Assembly (NCBI RefSeq): GCF_019931165.1
Contig: NZ_JAIOUP010000001.1
Span: forward strand, 62,001-126,000
Source of the DNA: Schnuerera sp. xch1
GTDB taxonomy: Bacteria > Bacillota > Clostridia > Tissierellales > Tepidimicrobiaceae
DNA length: 64,000 bases
Direction of reading: 5' to 3'
Part shown: piece by piece, positions 25,020 through 32,680 of the stretch
Position numbering within the stretch: position 1 is the first letter of the stretch
Layout of the letters: each line of letters starts with the position of its first letter
Program-made: the position numbers and the translations under genes
The notes under the pieces: model-generated
Databases searched by the model: none
Told to the model about the DNA's origin: nothing
The model's input: only the letters and a program-made list of their open reading frames with translations

Positions 25020-25505
25020 ATGAATACAAAGTATCTAACTAAAGCAAGTTTGATAGCAGGAATTTATTTAGTCCTTGTACTAATTCAAATTCCAATGGGA
25101 AATCTCGCATTTGGCCCTATACAACTTAGGATTGCTGAAGGTTTAACATTATTGCCAGTAGTGGAATTAGCTGCGATACCAGGATTGTTTGTTGGCTGTT
25201 TAATATCTAATTTGATACTAGCATCTTATTCGGCATTTGGTTTAGTTGATATATTGGGAGGAAGTTTGATTACTTTATTAGCAGCATATTTAACTAGTAA
25301 GACATCAAATAAATTTATAGCTGCTTTACCACCAATATTATTAAATGGATTTATAGTATCTATATGGGTATCATATTTTACAAGTATACCTTATTGGCTT
25401 ACTGTATTAGGAATTATTATAGGAGAGGCTATATCTGTAATTGTATTTGGTTCAATAATACTTTCTGTATATAAAAAAGCTAAAATATATTTAAAGAACA
25501 AGTAA
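25020..25505 (+). CDS. queT: QueT family transporter (queuosine precursor uptake)
   Basis: The 161-residue protein has about five transmembrane helices and the QueT/COG4708 pattern: 'GPIQLRIAEGLTLLPVVELAAIPGLFVGCLISNL' in part, then 'GLVDILGGSLITLLAAYLT'. QueT is the substrate-binding S component of an energy-coupling-factor transporter for a queuosine precursor (preQ0/preQ1 type). The shared ECF ATPases must be encoded elsewhere. ATG 25020 follows AGGAGGA. No queuosine biosynthesis gene is adjacent. Confidence 0.85.
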   Translation: MNTKYLTKASLIAGIYLVLVLIQIPMGNLAFGPIQLRIAEGLTLLPVVELAAIPGLFVGCLISNLILASYSAFGLVDILGGSLITLLAAYLTSKTSNKFIAALPPILLNGFIVSIWVSYFTSIPYWLTVLGIIIGEAISVIVFGSIILSVYKKAKIYLKNK

Positions 25506-25545
25506 TAATATGTCATTATTAGTTTATTCATAATTATGTTAGCTG

Positions 25546-25574
25546 TTGTTTTTATACATTAAAAGTTGTATAAT
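25546..25574 (+). promoter_or_regulatory. Promoter of the mltG-udk gene group
   Basis: TTGTTT at 25546-25551 and TATAAT at 25569-25574 are 17 bases apart, 37 bases before the preferred mltG start. Confidence 0.65.
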
Positions 25575-25610
25575 AAAAAAGGTAAATATTTATTCAAGGG
25601 TGGAGTTCAG

Positions 25611-26663
25611 GTGGTTAGTATTAATAAACTCAAAAACAATAAGAATAAGATAAAATTGGGATTATATATAATGATTATTTTTATCATTGTAGTCATACTG
25701 TCGTTTATAATATATTATAGAAATAATATATTACCAGTTTCTATTAATAATCCAAAGGACATTAGTTTAGAAATACCCGTTGGGAGTAGTCCTAACAAAA
25801 TTGCTGCCATTTTAAAAGAAAAAGGCTTAATAAGGAATGAGTTAATATTTAAAATTGCATTGAAAAAGAATAATGATGAAGATAAATTAAAAGCTGGTTA
25901 TTTTACTTTAAACACAGGAATGAGTTTAAAAGAAATAATTGCAGAAATTTCAAAAGGCGGAGAAAATAAAAATGTGCAGATATTTACTATTCCTGAAGGA
26001 TATGAATTGCGACATATATCAGAAAAGCTATCTGATGAAGGTCTTGTAGATAAGGATGAATTCTTAAAATTAACTTCTGATAAAAAATATTTTGAAGATA
26101 AGTTTTCTTTTTTAAAGGAGTTAAATGAAGGACAAAGTTTAGAAGGATTTTTATTTCCATCTACTTATGAGGTGTATACGAATTCTAATGAAAAGCAGAT
26201 AATTGAAAAGATGCTCTTACAATTTGAACGGATATATAAAAAAGATATTAAAGAAAACATGAATAAAATGGATTTATCTTTGAATGAAATAGTGACATTA
26301 GCATCTATTATTGAAAGAGAAGCAAAAAGAGATGATGAAAGAGAACTTATTTCTGCGGTTTTTTTAAATAGATTAAAAATTGATAAGCCCTTAGAATCTT
26401 GTGCTACAGTTCAATATGCACTAGGTGAAAGAAAAGAGGTTTTAGATAGTAAAGACACAGAAATTCAGTCAGAATATAATACTTATATTCATACTGGATT
26501 ACCACCAGCACCTATTGCTACTCCAGGGAAAAAATCCTTAGTCGCTGCAGTTAATCCAGCAGATGTAGATTATTTATATTTTAGAACTAAGGAAGATGGA
26601 ACAGGTGCCCATACTTTTACTAGAACTTATGAAGAGCATTTAAATGCAGATCCTAATAAATAA
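25611..26663 (+). CDS. mltG: Endolytic murein transglycosylase MltG (YceG-like)
   Basis: This 350-residue membrane-anchored enzyme cuts nascent peptidoglycan strands and sets glycan length. It has a cytoplasmic Lys-rich start, one transmembrane helix (about residues 16-35), a LysM-like region and the YceG catalytic domain. The catalytic glutamate is E235 in 'ASIIEREA'. The C-terminal 'LPPAPIATPG', 'AAVNPADVDYLYF' and 'GAHTFTRTYEEH' are diagnostic. GTG 25611 follows GGGTGGAG; a longer frame upstream starts within the promoter. In Bacillus the equivalent yrrL also precedes yrrMNO-udk. Confidence 0.92.
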   Translation: MVSINKLKNNKNKIKLGLYIMIIFIIVVILSFIIYYRNNILPVSINNPKDISLEIPVGSSPNKIAAILKEKGLIRNELIFKIALKKNNDEDKLKAGYFTLNTGMSLKEIIAEISKGGENKNVQIFTIPEGYELRHISEKLSDEGLVDKDEFLKLTSDKKYFEDKFSFLKELNEGQSLEGFLFPSTYEVYTNSNEKQIIEKMLLQFERIYKKDIKENMNKMDLSLNEIVTLASIIEREAKRDDERELISAVFLNRLKIDKPLESCATVQYALGERKEVLDSKDTEIQSEYNTYIHTGLPPAPIATPGKKSLVAAVNPADVDYLYFRTKEDGTGAHTFTRTYEEHLNADPNK

Positions 26664-26674
26664 TAATTTTTGAT

Positions 26675-26706
26675 AATTAATACGTGGCAATAACCACGTA
26701 TTAATT
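26675..26706 (+). terminator. Hairpin after mltG
   Basis: AATTAATACGTGG (26675-26687) pairs perfectly with CCACGTATTAATT (26694-26706) around CAATAA. The downstream T-run is poor, so partial readthrough into the methyltransferase gene is likely. Confidence 0.65.
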
Positions 26707-26728
26707 TATGTCAAGGAGGTAAATATGA

Positions 26729-27376
26729 TTGAGCAATATAAATGAAGATTATATAGAAAATTATATACAGAGTATATTACCAGCACATGAAGGAACTTTA
26801 AAGGAATTAGAAGAATATGCTAGAAAAAACCATGTACCAATTATTACTAGGGAAGTAGCTCAACTATTAAAAATATTATTAAAAATATACAGACCAAAAA
26901 AAATATTAGAAATTGGTACTGCTATTGGATATTCTTCTCTTATAATGGCTTCATCTACAAGTAAAGAGTGTGAGATAACAACTATTGAAAGAAGACTAGA
27001 TATGATAAATTTGGCTAAGGAAAATTTAAGCAATACAAAGTATAACGAAAAGATAAATATACTTTATGGAGAGGCAGAGAAAATACTCATAGATATGAAT
27101 GGCAGATATGATTTTATATTTTTGGATGCAGCGAAGGGACATTATTTAGATCTATTTAATAAATGTATTAAGATACTTAAAAGTGGAGGAGTAATAATGT
27201 CTGATAATGTGTTGTTTAAGGGTATGGTAGCATCTGATAAATTAGTTGTTAGACGTAAGAAAACTATTGTTAAAAGGTTAAGAGAATATCTTGAATATAT
27301 AAATAATCTAGAAGGATTTGAATCATGTATAATTCCTATAGGTGATGGGATAGCATTAACATATAGAGAGGAGTGA
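26729..27376 (+). CDS. SAM-dependent O-methyltransferase (YrrM-like, tRNA uridine-5-oxyacetic acid type)
   Basis: The 215-residue class I methyltransferase has motif I 'ILEIGTAIGYSS', the acidic 'TTIERR' and 'YDFIFLDAAKGHY', as in caffeoyl-CoA-type O-methyltransferases. YrrM/TrmR of Bacillus methylates 5-hydroxyuridine in the tRNA wobble position, and the next gene is a U32 protein of the type that makes 5-hydroxyuridine, so the pairing is meaningful. TTG 26729 lies eight bases after AAGGAGGT. An ATG at 26725 opens only a six-codon frame that overlaps this start. The end overlaps the alternative start region of the U32 gene. Confidence 0.85.
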   Translation: MSNINEDYIENYIQSILPAHEGTLKELEEYARKNHVPIITREVAQLLKILLKIYRPKKILEIGTAIGYSSLIMASSTSKECEITTIERRLDMINLAKENLSNTKYNEKINILYGEAEKILIDMNGRYDFIFLDAAKGHYLDLFNKCIKILKSGGVIMSDNVLFKGMVASDKLVVRRKKTIVKRLREYLEYINNLEGFESCIIPIGDGIALTYREE

Positions 27377-27381
27377 GAAAT

Positions 27382-28611
27382 TTGTATAAACCAGAATTAT
27401 TGGCACCAGCAGGGAATTTAGAAAAATTAAAAATGGCAATAAATTATGGAGCTGATGCTATATATTTAGGAGGAGAAAAGTTTGGATTAAGAAAAGCTTC
27501 AAAGAATTTTAATATAGATGAAATAAAAGAGGGAGTAGATTATGCACATAACAGGGGAAAAAAAGTTTATGTAACTATGAATATAGTACCTCATAATGAA
27601 GATTTAATAGGATTGGAGGATTATGTAACTGATCTTTACAATATAGATATTGATGCGGTTATAGTGTCTGATCCTGGTATTTATTCTATTATAAAAAAAA
27701 CTGTTCCAGATTTAGCTATACATTTAAGTACTCAAGCAAGTGTTACAAATTATGAAACAATAATGTTCTGGTATAATTTGGGTATTAAAAGAATTGTTTT
27801 AGCAAGGGAGTTATCTTTTAAAGAGATCAAAGAGATTACAGGTAAAATTCCAAAAGATTTAGAAATAGAAGCTTTTGTACATGGAGCGATGTGCATATCT
27901 TATTCAGGCAGATGTTTATTAAGTAATTATATGGTAGGTAGAGATGCTAATAGGGGAGATTGTGCTCAATCATGTAGATGGAAATATAATTTAGTAGAAG
28001 AGAAAAGACCAGGAGAATATTTTCCAGTATTTGAAGATGAGAAAGGGACTTTTATTTTCAATTCAAAAGACTTATGTATGATAGAATATATTCCTGAGTT
28101 AATTAATTCTGGTATAAAGAGTTTTAAAATTGAAGGAAGAGTTAAAAGTTCCTACTATGTTGCAACAGTACTTCGATCTTACAGAATGGCCATAGATGAG
28201 TATTTGAAAAATCCAGATGATTATACTTTTAATAAAGAATGGATTAATGAAATTAAGAAAGCTAGTCATAGAGATTTTACAACAGGTTTTTATTTTGGTA
28301 AACCAACTGAACAAGATCAAGTTTATACTTCCAGTTCATATATTAGAAAATATGATTATGTAGGTCTTATATTAGATTATGATAGAAAAACGAATTTAGC
28401 AACTATAGAGCAAAGAAATAGAATGTTTATAGGAGATGAAATCGAAATATTTGGACCGAAGAAAAAATACTTTGTTCAGACTATTGAAAACATATTTGAT
28501 GAAGACGGAAAAGAAATTGAAGTTGCTCGTCATGCTCAACAGATAGTTAAGATTAAAATGAAACAACCCGTTGAAGCATGGGATATTATTAGGAAGAGCA
28601 GAAAGGATTGA
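27382..28611 (+). CDS. U32 family peptidase, TrhP-like tRNA hydroxylation protein
   Basis: This 409-residue U32 protein has the family signature '[16 protein letters not shown]' and '[20 protein letters not shown]', in part, whose cysteines may hold an Fe-S centre. Members such as TrhP (YrrN/YrrO) are needed for prephenate-dependent 5-hydroxylation of tRNA uridine 34. That fits the adjacent YrrM-like methyltransferase. Bacillus has two tandem copies; here there is one. TTG 27382 is preferred since AGAGGAG ends at 27372; GTG 27373 abuts that site. Confidence 0.85.
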   Translation: MYKPELLAPAGNLEKLKMAINYGADAIYLGGEKFGLRKASKNFNIDEIKEGVDYAHNRGKKVYVTMNIVPHNEDLIGLEDYVTDLYNIDIDAVIVSDPGIYSIIKKTVPDLAIHLSTQASVTNYETIMFWYNLGIKRIVLARELSFKEIKEITGKIPKDLEIEAFVHGAMCISYSGRCLLSNYMVGRDANRGDCAQSCRWKYNLVEEKRPGEYFPVFEDEKGTFIFNSKDLCMIEYIPELINSGIKSFKIEGRVKSSYYVATVLRSYRMAIDEYLKNPDDYTFNKEWINEIKKASHRDFTTGFYFGKPTEQDQVYTSSSYIRKYDYVGLILDYDRKTNLATIEQRNRMFIGDEIEIFGPKKKYFVQTIENIFDEDGKEIEVARHAQQIVKIKMKQPVEAWDIIRKSRKD

Positions 28612-28615
28612 TCAT

Positions 28616-29236
28616 ATGGAAAAGCCAATACTAATCGGTATTACAGGTGGAACTGGATCAGGTAAAAGCACGGTATCTAAAGAAATATTAAAATCTATAC
28701 ACAAAGTAAATGTAACTACAATAGAACAAGATTCTTATTATAAAGATCAAAGTCATTTAACCTTTGAAGAAAGAGTTAAAACTAATTATGATCATCCACT
28801 TGCTTTTGATAATAATTTATTATTAAAACATTTAAAGGATTTATTGAATAATAAGCCAATCGAAAAGCCCATATATGATTTTGAACGACATACGAGAAAG
28901 AGGAAAACAATAACTGTGTATCCAAGACAGATAATTATATTAGAAGGTATTTTAATATTAAATGATGAAGGTATTCGGAATTTATGTGATATAAAAATAT
29001 TTGTGGACACAGCTTCAGATGTAAGAGTTATAAGAAGAATACAAAGAGATATTAAATATAGAGGTAGAACTTTAGATTCTGTGATTGAACAATATATGGA
29101 AAGTGTTAGGCCTGCTCATCTACAGTTTGTGGAACCAAGTAAGAAATACGCTGACATTATTATCCCTGAAGGTGGATATAACAAAGTTGCTATTGATATT
29201 ATCGCAACTAAAATCAACTCTATATTGAATAGGTGA
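28616..29236 (+). CDS. udk: Uridine kinase
   Basis: The 206-residue P-loop kinase phosphorylates uridine and cytidine in pyrimidine salvage. Walker A is GGTGSGKST near residue 10. 'YDFERHTRK', 'ILEGILIL' and '[21 protein letters not shown]' in part are typical of Udk. ATG 28616 follows AAAGGA, five bases after the U32 stop. udk also follows yrrMNO in Bacillus. Confidence 0.93.
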   Translation: MEKPILIGITGGTGSGKSTVSKEILKSIHKVNVTTIEQDSYYKDQSHLTFEERVKTNYDHPLAFDNNLLLKHLKDLLNNKPIEKPIYDFERHTRKRKTITVYPRQIIILEGILILNDEGIRNLCDIKIFVDTASDVRVIRRIQRDIKYRGRTLDSVIEQYMESVRPAHLQFVEPSKKYADIIIPEGGYNKVAIDIIATKINSILNR

Positions 29237-29243
29237 TTATATT

Positions 29244-29291
29244 CCCCTTATCAATTGGTAATACTAGAATTACTAGATAGGGGGTTTTTTT
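29244..29291 (+). terminator. Terminator hairpin whose 3' arm is the ribosome site of the next gene
   Basis: CCCCTTATC (29244-29252) pairs with GATAGGGGG (29276-29284) with one G-U pair. An inner GTAAT/ATTAC stem adds to it, and seven Ts run to 29291. The next start codon is the next base. The GGGGG that closes the stem is also the only Shine-Dalgarno candidate. Confidence 0.8.
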
Positions 29292-30950
29292 ATGAGAAGA
29301 AATAAGAATAACATAATACATAACAGAATCTTGAAAATGGTTTTTATATCCTTTTTTGTATTTATTGCTCTAATAGGTAGATTATATTGGATTCAAATTG
29401 AAAGTCATGATACGTTGAAGGAAGAAGCATTAAAACAAAGAGGGAGGAAGGTAGATTTATATCCAGATAGAGGAACTATATATGATGTAAATTTGATACC
29501 AATTACAAATAGAAATAGAATTAATATCTTATTTGTATTTAGAAATAGCATTATGAATAATAAAGATTTAAAAAATTATATAGTAAATAATAGTGTTTTA
29601 GATAAAAGTGATTTGGAAAGGTATATATATTCAAGGAAAGAATTATTATTTATTCCCTTGAAACCTTCTGCAGAGGATATTAGTAATAATAAGAATATGT
29701 TTATAACAGAGATGACATTAAGATATAGTGATGAAAATTTATTATCTCATGTAATAGGATATATTAATGATAGTGAAAATAGAGGAGAGGCAGGCATTGA
29801 GAAAGTTTACGATGATATCTTAAAGAATCAAGGGAACGTAAATTCTTTATATTTAGAATTAGATACAGGGAAAAATATATTTTTAGGTGGGGAATATGTT
29901 TCTAATCAAAGATCATATTCAATGGAGCCAGGTGGAGTTAAGTTGACTATAGATTACCATATACAGAAGGTAGTAGAAGATATTTTAGATCAAAGAGAAG
30001 TAAATGGAGCAGCAGTTGTAGCTGATGTACAATCAGGAGATATCAGAGCGTTAGCAAGTAGACCTAATATTGATCAAAATGATATTGATAAATACCTAAA
30101 TAGGGATGATATGGCTTTATACAATAAGGCTGTACAAGTCGCTTATCCTCCAGGATCATTATTTAAAATAGTAGTATTATTAACAGCTTTAGAAAATGAT
30201 ATGAGTCTCTTAGATAGAATTTATTATTGTAATGGATTTGAACAAATAGGAAATGTAATAATAAATTGTAATAATCTAGAAGGACATGGCTATATTGATT
30301 TAAGTCAGGCATTTATGAAATCGTGTAATTCAGTTTTTATTCAATTAGGGCAAGAATTAGGTAGTAAAAAGATAATTGAAATGGCAAGAAAATTGGGATT
30401 AGGTGAGAAAGTAAATATTGGATTACCGGAAGAGGTCGCAGGAAATATTCCTGGAGGAAAAGAATTACAAGGACCGGTGATAGGTAATATTTCTATAGGA
30501 CAAGGAAGTATTGAAACTACTCCAATTCAATTAACGAACTTAATGATGATAATAGCTAATGATGGTATAAAGAAGGGATTAGCAGTAGTAGATGGCATAA
30601 CGACTCAAGATGGACAAATGATTAAAAAATTTATTAGAGAAAAGGAAACCAGAGTAGTGTCAAAAGAAAGTTGTCAAATTTTAAAGGAATATTTAGTAGG
30701 AGTAGTTAATGAAGGAACTGCAAAAAATTTAGATTTAGATAACATAGGAGGAGCGGGTGGAAAAACTGGCTCAGCTCAAGCAATTTTAAATGGAGAGGAA
30801 ACAACACATGGTTGGTTTACAGGATTTTTTCCTGCAGAAGATCCGAAATATGTAGTAACGATTTTTGTAGAAGAAGGAATTTCTGGTTCACAATCAGCTG
30901 TACCCATCTTTGAACAAATAATAAGAGAAATTTACAAGATTGGTAGATAG
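29292..30950 (+). CDS. Class B penicillin-binding protein (transpeptidase, PBP2/SpoVD-like)
   Basis: The 552-residue bitopic protein has one N-terminal membrane helix (about residues 15-35), a PBP dimer region and a transpeptidase domain. The active-site triads are S289-x-x-K292 (GSLFK), S344-C-N and K491-T-G. It cross-links peptidoglycan outside the cell. At 552 residues it is on the short side and has no PASTA domain. The location directly before sigK may point to a sporulation or elongation PBP, but neither is proven. Its ATG touches the T-run of a terminator-like hairpin that also masks the ribosome site. Confidence 0.9.
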   Translation: MRRNKNNIIHNRILKMVFISFFVFIALIGRLYWIQIESHDTLKEEALKQRGRKVDLYPDRGTIYDVNLIPITNRNRINILFVFRNSIMNNKDLKNYIVNNSVLDKSDLERYIYSRKELLFIPLKPSAEDISNNKNMFITEMTLRYSDENLLSHVIGYINDSENRGEAGIEKVYDDILKNQGNVNSLYLELDTGKNIFLGGEYVSNQRSYSMEPGGVKLTIDYHIQKVVEDILDQREVNGAAVVADVQSGDIRALASRPNIDQNDIDKYLNRDDMALYNKAVQVAYPPGSLFKIVVLLTALENDMSLLDRIYYCNGFEQIGNVIINCNNLEGHGYIDLSQAFMKSCNSVFIQLGQELGSKKIIEMARKLGLGEKVNIGLPEEVAGNIPGGKELQGPVIGNISIGQGSIETTPIQLTNLMMIIANDGIKKGLAVVDGITTQDGQMIKKFIREKETRVVSKESCQILKEYLVGVVNEGTAKNLDLDNIGGAGGKTGSAQAILNGEETTHGWFTGFFPAEDPKYVVTIFVEEGISGSQSAVPIFEQIIREIYKIGR

Positions 30951-30976
30951 GACTGGCACCAATACTGCTTTCCAGA

Positions 30977-30984
30977 CATATACT
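30977..30984 (+). promoter_or_regulatory. Possible sigma-E -10 element before sigK
   Basis: CATATACT matches the CATAnAnT form of the sigma-E -10 box, 29 bases before the sigK start. I find no good -35 at the usual spacing, so this is tentative. Confidence 0.3.
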
Positions 30985-31012
30985 TTAATATGGGAGGAGT
31001 GGAGGTGCCTTT

Positions 31013-31711
31013 ATGTTTACTAGATTGTTGTTTTTGTTTGGGGGAGTTATTGAGCCCTTTTTAATATTATCAGGATATGTATCTAATACTAATTCATTTC
31101 CCAAACCTTTAAGCAAAGAAGAAGAAGCAAATTTATTAGACAGATTTTCGAAGGGAGATGAAATTGCTCGTAATATTCTTATAGAGAGAAATTTAAGATT
31201 AGTAGCACATATTGTAAAAAAATATAATAATACTGGAAAAGATGTTGATGATTTAATTTCTATAGGTACTATTGGTTTAATAAAGGCTATATCGACATTT
31301 AATGTGAATAAAGGCACGAGATTAGCCACTTATGCTGCTAGATGTATAGAAAATGAAATTTTAATGACAATTAGGGCTAGCAAAAAATCAAAAGGAGAAG
31401 TATCTCTTCAAGAGCCTATAGGAGTAGACAAAGAAGGTAATGAAATATCTTTGCTAGATATACTTGGAACTGAAACTGATGACATCCTTGACGAAGTTCA
31501 TCTAAAGCTACAGAAGAAAAAATTACGTGATGCTATTAATGTAGTATTGAAGGATAGAGAAAAGAAAATAGTTGAATTAAGATATGGCTTGATTGATGGA
31601 GTATGTAAAACTCAAAGAGAGATAGCATTTATGTTGGGAATTTCAAGATCTTATGTTTCCAGAATAGAAAAGCGTGCTATAGACAAACTAAATAAAATTC
31701 TGAGTAATTAA
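31013..31711 (+). CDS. sigK: RNA polymerase sporulation sigma factor sigma-K (with pro-sequence)
   Basis: The 232-residue sigma-70 family factor closely follows sigma-K: 'NSFPKPLSKEEE', 'ARNILIERNLRLVAHIVKKY', 'DLISIGTIGLIKA', 'LATYAARCIENEILM' and 'ISRSYVSRIEKRA'. It directs late mother-cell transcription during sporulation. The first 21 residues are hydrophobic and precede 'YVSN', matching the pro-sequence removed by SpoIVFB before Tyr in Bacillus pro-sigma-K. The gene is continuous, with no skin-type interruption. ATG 31013 follows GGAGGTG. It lies 62 bases after the PBP gene. Confidence 0.94.
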   Translation: MFTRLLFLFGGVIEPFLILSGYVSNTNSFPKPLSKEEEANLLDRFSKGDEIARNILIERNLRLVAHIVKKYNNTGKDVDDLISIGTIGLIKAISTFNVNKGTRLATYAARCIENEILMTIRASKKSKGEVSLQEPIGVDKEGNEISLLDILGTETDDILDEVHLKLQKKKLRDAINVVLKDREKKIVELRYGLIDGVCKTQREIAFMLGISRSYVSRIEKRAIDKLNKILSN

Positions 31712-31734
31712 AGTTAGCTAAAATTAACTTTAAT
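31707..31734 (+). terminator. Weak terminator after sigK
   Basis: ATTAAAGTTA (31707-31716) pairs perfectly with TAACTTTAAT (31725-31734). The stem is AT-rich and the tail is TGTTC, so termination is probably weak and is backed up by the stronger hairpin at 31767-31801. Confidence 0.5.
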
Positions 31735-31766
31735 TGTTCAATCTATATTAATGCAAAGTTAAATAT

Positions 31767-31801
31767 GTAAGATAAATCCGGGAAATCCGGATTTATCTTA
31801 C
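31767..31801. terminator. Convergent terminator hairpin between sigK and the lipoprotein gene
   Basis: GTAAGATAAATCCGG (31767-31781) pairs perfectly over 15 bp with 31787-31801, around a five-base loop. It covers the reverse gene's stop codon. It has no long T-run in either direction but is central between convergent genes. Confidence 0.65.
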
Positions 31802-32386
31802 AGGTGTAATTCGTCTAAGAATTTCTTGGAACTGATCTGCGAATCCAGATACTGGTCTACCATTTCCAATATCTTCTGCCATGTTAGAAATCCTTGTAAA
31901 TAAATCAGGATCTGCAGTTATATTTACATTATCGATATCATCGTCTTCATTTTTTACTATTCTTTCAATTTGTTGTTTTAAGTCTGTAGTTACTTCACCT
32001 TCTGCGTCATTTTCCATATCGACTCCAACAATTGCAGTATCATTGTTTATTAATACTGAAGCGTTGTTAATATTGTTTAAATCCGAAATTTCTTCAGCAA
32101 TTTCATCTGCTCTTTCAGACATATCGTCCTCAGCATTGTTATCTCTTTCTACGTTTGATCCTAAATCTGTGTCTCTTCTGTTCATATTATTATCCATGTC
32201 TGTTAAGTTATTATTATTTGTTCTATCTTGACCAATCATGTTGTTATTTCTTCTTAAACCATTATTATTGTTTGGAGAATCTAAACCTATCCTATTTTCT
32301 GTGCCTCCTGGCTGAGTTGTACATCCAATTGCTGTTATTACTAGCGCAATAACAATTACGAAAAATAAAACTTTATTTTTTTTCAA
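31793..32386 (-). CDS. YhcN/YlaJ family sporulation lipoprotein
   Basis: The 197-residue reverse-strand protein has a lipoprotein signal peptide ending in lipobox 'AIGC'. An Asn/Arg/Asp-rich low-complexity linker follows (about residues 30-90), then a YhcN/YlaJ-type C-terminal domain ('ADEIAEEISDLNNINNASVLINNDTAIVGV', in part; 'DLFTRISNMAEDIGNGRP'). YhcN and YlaJ are forespore-expressed lipoproteins affecting germination. The TTG at 32386 follows AGGAGGTG on that strand; the GTG at 32395 would be inside the ribosome site. It is convergent with sigK. Confidence 0.85.
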   Translation of the reverse strand: MKKNKVLFFVIVIALVITAIGCTTQPGGTENRIGLDSPNNNNGLRRNNNMIGQDRTNNNNLTDMDNNMNRRDTDLGSNVERDNNAEDDMSERADEIAEEISDLNNINNASVLINNDTAIVGVDMENDAEGEVTTDLKQQIERIVKNEDDDIDNVNITADPDLFTRISNMAEDIGNGRPVSGFADQFQEILRRITPVR

Positions 32387-32680
32387 AATTTTCACCTCCT
32401 ATATCTATTTTTTCATTAAATCATTTTTTTATTTAATCTAAATTTTTAATTATATGTATAAAGAAGGAACTATATAATCATAATAAATATACTCATAATT
32501 GATAATAAATTCATAAACACAATCTTGTTATAACACTATTAATAAATTAAACTTAATTTAGTCAAAAAAATTGAAATAAAAATGAAAATTTTATTAATAT
32601 TTTGAAGAAATAAAGAGGATAATAGAAAAATTTGTAGAATAAGTAATTATAATAACATATAACTCTTTTCAGGTGAAAAA
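32387..32680. other. AT-rich gap between the divergent lipoprotein and pilus genes
   Basis: This 294-base gap must hold the promoters for both divergent transcripts. TATAAT occurs at 32648-32653, but with no matching -35. I see no cyclic-di-GMP class I riboswitch core and no stable hairpin. Confidence 0.5.

Noticed and set aside
31013-31711. A skin-type interruption of sigK
   Set aside because: The frame is continuous from the pro-sequence to the C-terminal HTH.
31881-32231. A 116-codon plus-strand frame rich in Ser and Leu over the lipoprotein gene
   Set aside because: It is antisense to the YhcN/YlaJ-type gene, which has a lipobox and a strong ribosome site on the minus strand.
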